A model generated the notes under the pieces. It did no database searches. It was given only the letters and a program-made list of their open reading frames with translations, and had not been told where the DNA came from. 64,000 nt of DNA from Eubacteriaceae bacterium (GTDB lineage Bacteria; Bacillota; Clostridia; Peptostreptococcales; Anaerovoracaceae), in NCBI GenBank assembly GCA_022652985.1, contig JALCRY010000007.1:1-64000 (forward strand), in the 5' to 3' direction. The translations under genes were made by a program, and so were the position numbers. Numbering within the stretch: position 1 is the stretch's first letter; the number at the start of each line of letters is the position of its first letter. Shown in pieces: positions 60,860-64,000 of the stretch.

Positions 60860-62797
60860 CTATTTTACTATCTTATAATATTCTCTGGATGTTACTGCAT
60901 ACACGGATGCATATATAACCGTGAATATCGCAAATGTGATCAGTGTACAGCTGAAAAACAGACTAATATTGGTTATGGAAAACAGTGTGAGCATCCTGTA
61001 CACTATGTTGAAGGCAAAACCCACATGCACGGCCGCCACCGCCAGCGGAGCAAAGAATACCAGCAGCACCTGACTGCGTATGCTTTTTTTCATTTCCTCC
61101 CTGCTCATGCCGACTTTCCGGAAAATCTCAAATTTTTCCTTGTCGTAATATCCTTCCGATATCTGTTTGTAATATATTATCAGCGCGGCCGCAAAAGTGA
61201 ATACTATTCCCAGGAATATCCCGAGGAACAGGAATCCGCCGGTGAACCCGTAAAACTGATTGCTGACTTCTTCTCTGTAATTAGCATTGAAATACGTCGC
61301 CTTAACAATGCCTGCACCCGAATTGAGCTCTTCTGTCACCGCTTTATTCTGTTCGAGCGAACCGTTCGAGTCACAGAGAATGATTATCTGACTGGATGAT
61401 ACATTGCCGGACTTCTGCGCATCTCTGATCACGTCTTTCAGCACGCCGTTTTCATTCCCTACGAGTACAGCTTCATTGATCCCCGCCACAGTACCGCCGA
61501 GGCCGAGATCATTTTTCTGCTCTTTTATTTTCAGAGCATGCCCGTACAAAGTATTCGAGCTTCCCAGTTTCAGCTTTCCTCCGGCCAGCACTTCATCATC
61601 CTGCAGATCGATCTTTTTGCCGGTGATTTTTTCATAATCAGCCGAGGAAATCAAACTGCACATATCATTGGAATTTTTTACTGTACATATCCGGTAATAT
61701 TCGATGCCGCTGATAGTCACGCCGTGCTTTTCACCTGAAGATTTAAGTGCGCCGATTATTTTTTCGGCCTCCTTCACCGTATACTGACTGTCCGCGCTGC
61801 TGTATGACGAACGCATGCCCGATACAGTAATGTCTTTCGGTGTCGCCTGATCAATGATCCCCGTGACAGCAGAATTGAGGCACATAGTAGTTGAAACCAT
61901 TACCAGCACCATCGTCGAAAGAATGCAGATGTTCGCCATGCCGACGGCGTTCTGTTTCATGCGGTACAGCATTCCCGACACTGCCGTGAAATGTGACGGC
62001 GTGTAGTAATATTTTTTGTTTTTCTGCAGACGCTTCAATATGGCGATACTGACCGTTGTAAAGAGCAGATAAGTACCTGCGATCACCAGAAAAACAGCAA
62101 TCATAAACAGGAGCACCGCATGCAGGGGATCTTTCACGGCAACAGCCATTACATAGCCGGAGCCGAGACATATGATGCCGATCACTGTCAGGATGTGTCT
62201 CACCTTCGGTTCTTTTTCTCCCGCATTTGATCCGCGCAGGAGCTCTACAGGATTGGCAAGATGTATCTTCATCTGATTTTTCAGCAGCACCAGCAGAAAG
62301 ATAACTCCGAAAAGCAATGCCGTGACTGCTATGGCAAAGCCGGAGATCCGGAAATGTATCGGCAGGTCGAATCCCATTATCTTTGCCAGGATCATATGCA
62401 CTAGTTTGCTGAACACTATCCCCAGCAGTATCCCGGCTGCGATCGATATCACCGAAGTGATAAAATTCTCAATAAAAAGGATCTTGCCGATATGCTTCTT
62501 TTCCATGCCGAGTACATTATATAGGCCGATCTCGCGCATCCTTCTTTTCATGAGAAAATTATTGATGTAGAACAGGAATATTACTGCGAACACTCCTATC
62601 ATCACAACGCCGATATCCATGAGAAATGTGATATATTCGGCGCCCGGCATTTTCGACAGATCCTTACTGGAAGCCAGATACGCAACAATATAGAACATCA
62701 TGATCATACCGATGGACGCCAGTATATACGGAAGGTAGAATTTCCTGTTCTGTCTGACATTGCTGACGGCTAACCGGCAGGCAAAGCTACTTCGCAT
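60860..62797 (-). CDS. bceB: BceB-type ABC permease (FtsX-like) for peptide resistance
   Basis: This 645-residue membrane protein has about ten helices and a large extracellular domain of about 200 residues between helices 7 and 8 (TTMCLNSAVTG to GFTGGFLFLG), the hallmark of BceB permeases. I place the start at the ATG at 62797, overlapping the ABC ATPase end by 11 bases. It works with the adjacent ATPase and the sensor kinase to detect and detoxify cell-wall-active peptides such as bacitracin. The gene order is as in BceRS-BceAB modules. Confidence 0.9.
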   Translation of the reverse strand: MRSSFACRLAVSNVRQNRKFYLPYILASIGMIMMFYIVAYLASSKDLSKMPGAEYITFLMDIGVVMIGVFAVIFLFYINNFLMKRRMREIGLYNVLGMEKKHIGKILFIENFITSVISIAAGILLGIVFSKLVHMILAKIMGFDLPIHFRISGFAIAVTALLFGVIFLLVLLKNQMKIHLANPVELLRGSNAGEKEPKVRHILTVIGIICLGSGYVMAVAVKDPLHAVLLFMIAVFLVIAGTYLLFTTVSIAILKRLQKNKKYYYTPSHFTAVSGMLYRMKQNAVGMANICILSTMVLVMVSTTMCLNSAVTGIIDQATPKDITVSGMRSSYSSADSQYTVKEAEKIIGALKSSGEKHGVTISGIEYYRICTVKNSNDMCSLISSADYEKITGKKIDLQDDEVLAGGKLKLGSSNTLYGHALKIKEQKNDLGLGGTVAGINEAVLVGNENGVLKDVIRDAQKSGNVSSSQIIILCDSNGSLEQNKAVTEELNSGAGIVKATYFNANYREEVSNQFYGFTGGFLFLGIFLGIVFTFAAALIIYYKQISEGYYDKEKFEIFRKVGMSREEMKKSIRSQVLLVFFAPLAVAAVHVGFAFNIVYRMLTLFSITNISLFFSCTLITFAIFTVIYASVYAVTSREYYKIVK

Positions 62798-63557
62798 CCT
62801 GCACACCACCCATCGCAATGACTGTAAGCGTCTCGGATATCTTCGCAAACATATCTTCATCCGACTTGTCAGCTCTGTATATCTGATGGAATACTTCACC
62901 GTCCTTTATGAACAGGACCCTTCCCGCCGTGCTTGCCGCCTTTACGGAATGCGTCACCATGAGAATCGTCTGTCCCTCGCGGTTGACCTGCGCAAACAAT
63001 TTAAGGAGCCCGTCCGCCGCATTTGAATCGAGCGCGCCGGTAGGCTCGTCCGCCAGCAGTATCTGCGGATCTGTTATCAGCGCTCTCGCCGCAGCCGCTC
63101 TCTGTTTCTGTCCGCCCGAGACTTCATACGGAAATTTCGGCAGGATATCATGTATCCCGAGTTTCTGCGCCAGCGGCGCCAGCTTTGCTTCCATTTCATC
63201 AATAGGTTTCTCCGCCAGGACCAGCGGCAGAAGTATATTATCCTTTATCGAGAATGTATCAAGAAGGTTGAAATTCTGGAATACAAATCCCATATTTTCT
63301 CTCCGGAAAGCCGAGATCTCTTTCTCTGATATCGTTGTTATCTCCCGGCCGTTCAGCAGCACTTCTCCTCCGGTCGGCCTGTCGAGCGACGCGAGGATAT
63401 TCAGCAGAGTCGTTTTCCCCGATCCCGACTCTCCCATAATGGCTACATACTCGCCTTCCCCGACCGAAAATGAAACATCCCGCAGCGCCTGCACCTGTGC
63501 TCCGCCGAAACGCGTCGTATATATTTTTTTCAGATTCTTCACTTGTAATATAGACAT
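62787..63557 (-). CDS. bceA: BceA-type ABC transporter ATPase
   Basis: This 256-residue ATPase has Walker A GESGSGKTTL near residue 43, the ABC signature VSGGQKQR near 140 and Walker B ILLADEPTGALD near 160. The start at 63557 has AGGAGGAAAGAAAT upstream. It drives the BceB-type permease encoded next. A BceR-like binding palindrome lies upstream at the end of the kinase gene. Confidence 0.94.
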   Translation of the reverse strand: MSILQVKNLKKIYTTRFGGAQVQALRDVSFSVGEGEYVAIMGESGSGKTTLLNILASLDRPTGGEVLLNGREITTISEKEISAFRRENMGFVFQNFNLLDTFSIKDNILLPLVLAEKPIDEMEAKLAPLAQKLGIHDILPKFPYEVSGGQKQRAAAARALITDPQILLADEPTGALDSNAADGLLKLFAQVNREGQTILMVTHSVKAASTAGRVLFIKDGEVFHQIYRADKSDEDMFAKISETLTVIAMGGVQDAK

Positions 63558-63626
63558 ATTTCTTTCCTCCTGCATATATCGTACAGAAAAAAAGAATGCG
63601 CAGCTATCGATTAACCTTACATTCTC

Positions 63627-64000
63627 TTATTCGTACCTTACATTCATGTAAGGTATAATGATACTGACTTTTGTCCCTTTCCCCGGCTCCGATTCGATTT
63701 TTATATCATCGCCCATTTTCTCCAGGACATTCCGGCAGAGATAAAGGCCAAGACCGCTCGCTCTCTTATCGCCGCGTCCGTTATATCCGGTATAGCCCTT
63801 GTCGAAAATACGCGGTATATCTTCCTGCCGGATCCCGATACCGGTATCCTGCACGATGATCACCTCAGCCTCAGAAGTATTTTCCGCATATATGGAAACG
63901 CTGCCTTCCTTCGTATATTTCAGAGCATTGGAAATGATCTGTCCGAGCACGAACGACAGCCACTTTTCATCGGTAAGAACTTTCTGTTCACACGGCTCAT
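63627..64000 (-). CDS. Sensor histidine kinase, 5' part outside window (BceS-like)
   Basis: Only the ATPase end is in the window: reading from the right edge, EPCEQKVLTDEKWLSFVLGQ, then the N box SNALKYTKEG, QDTGIG and SGLGLYLC, ending in IIPYMNVRYE. The upstream helices and phospho-His part lie beyond 64000, as would a response regulator gene. The pattern of a short BceS-type intramembrane kinase fits, and its gene leads into the BceAB genes. Confidence 0.88.
   Translation of the reverse strand, partial: EPCEQKVLTDEKWLSFVLGQIISNALKYTKEGSVSIYAENTSEAEVIIVQDTGIGIRQEDIPRIFDKGYTGYNGRGDKRASGLGLYLCRNVLEKMGDDIKIESEPGKGTKVSIIIPYMNVRYE
63636..63655. promoter_or_regulatory. BceR-like operator for bceAB
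   Basis: ACCTTACAT/ATGTAAGGT are perfect 9-base arms around TC. The inner TTACA-N4-TGTAA matches the consensus I recall for BceR-type regulators. A second ACCTTACATTC half begins 22 bases away at 63614. The site overlaps the kinase gene's 3' end upstream of bceA. Confidence 0.6.

Noticed and set aside
1-64000. CRISPR arrays, rRNA genes and transposase genes
   Set aside because: No regularly spaced repeats, rRNA-like sequence or DDE/HUH transposase motifs were seen on either strand; I could not run a systematic search.

Overview
The window looks like a chromosome segment of an anaerobic, amino-acid-fermenting Bacillota (class Clostridia), probably from the gut. The support is Gram-positive style promoters and strong AGGAGG ribosome sites, lipoproteins with Clostridia-type lipoboxes, a BceAB-type peptide module, indolepyruvate:ferredoxin oxidoreductase, 2-oxobutyrate-yielding PLP enzymes and a queuine-salvage locus of the type known from Clostridioides difficile. 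Family-level placement (for example Anaerovoracaceae-like) is only a guess.

Layout. 1-10 kb holds core metabolism and transport: a GlcD-type FAD oxidase cut by the window edge, ACT-domain threonine ammonia-lyase, an MBL hydrolase, an aldehyde dehydrogenase, KtrB/KtrA potassium uptake, an ABC exporter and a MATE exporter. 10.3-16.8 kb is a small AT-richer integrative element inserted in the 3' half of a tRNA-Arg(ACG) gene. It is bounded by a 44-bp repeat and carries a tyrosine integrase, two HTH regulators, an excisionase-like protein, small phage-type genes, a broken S24 repressor gene, and a lipoprotein plus membrane protein as cargo. It has no capsid or tail genes, so it resembles a phage satellite or small integrative element. 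16.9-25.3 kb holds a four-gene nuclease/metallopeptidase operon, a DMT transporter, a MoxR/VWA pair, a phosphate permease and a preQ1-riboswitch-controlled ECF transporter plus radical-SAM pair.

25.4-29.9 kb is a GntR-IorA-IorB-CoA-transferase operon that could convert aryl-2-oxo acids to arylacetates. 30.1-32.2 kb is a two-gene module I do not recognise. 33.4-38.4 kb is a tightly overlapping five-gene envelope operon (glycolipid-type glycosyltransferase, polysaccharide deacetylase, LPG-synthase-like membrane protein, sensor kinase, response regulator). 38.5-44.5 kb is a second amino-acid catabolic block: dehydratase, ornithine cyclodeaminase-like enzyme, LysR regulator, methionine gamma-lyase-like enzyme and AGCS symporter.

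44.6-60.6 kb is dominated by signalling. There are three large paralogous hybrid histidine kinases with tandem periplasmic-binding-type sensor domains, an active-looking diguanylate cyclase, and a 7TM-GAF-degenerate GGDEF-HD-GYP protein in an operon with a GH3 acyl-amido-synthetase-like gene and an ICMT-like membrane methyltransferase, divergent from a MarR regulator. MntP sits among them behind a yybP-ykoY Mn2+ riboswitch. The window closes with a BceB/BceA-type antimicrobial-peptide transporter and the 3' part of its sensor kinase.

The most notable items are the queuine-salvage locus with its riboswitch, the tRNA-Arg element with paired integrase arm sites and a swapped discriminator base, the GH3/c-di-GMP operon, the hybrid-kinase cluster, the unknown gene pair at 30-32 kb and a nested inverted repeat at 10.1 kb.
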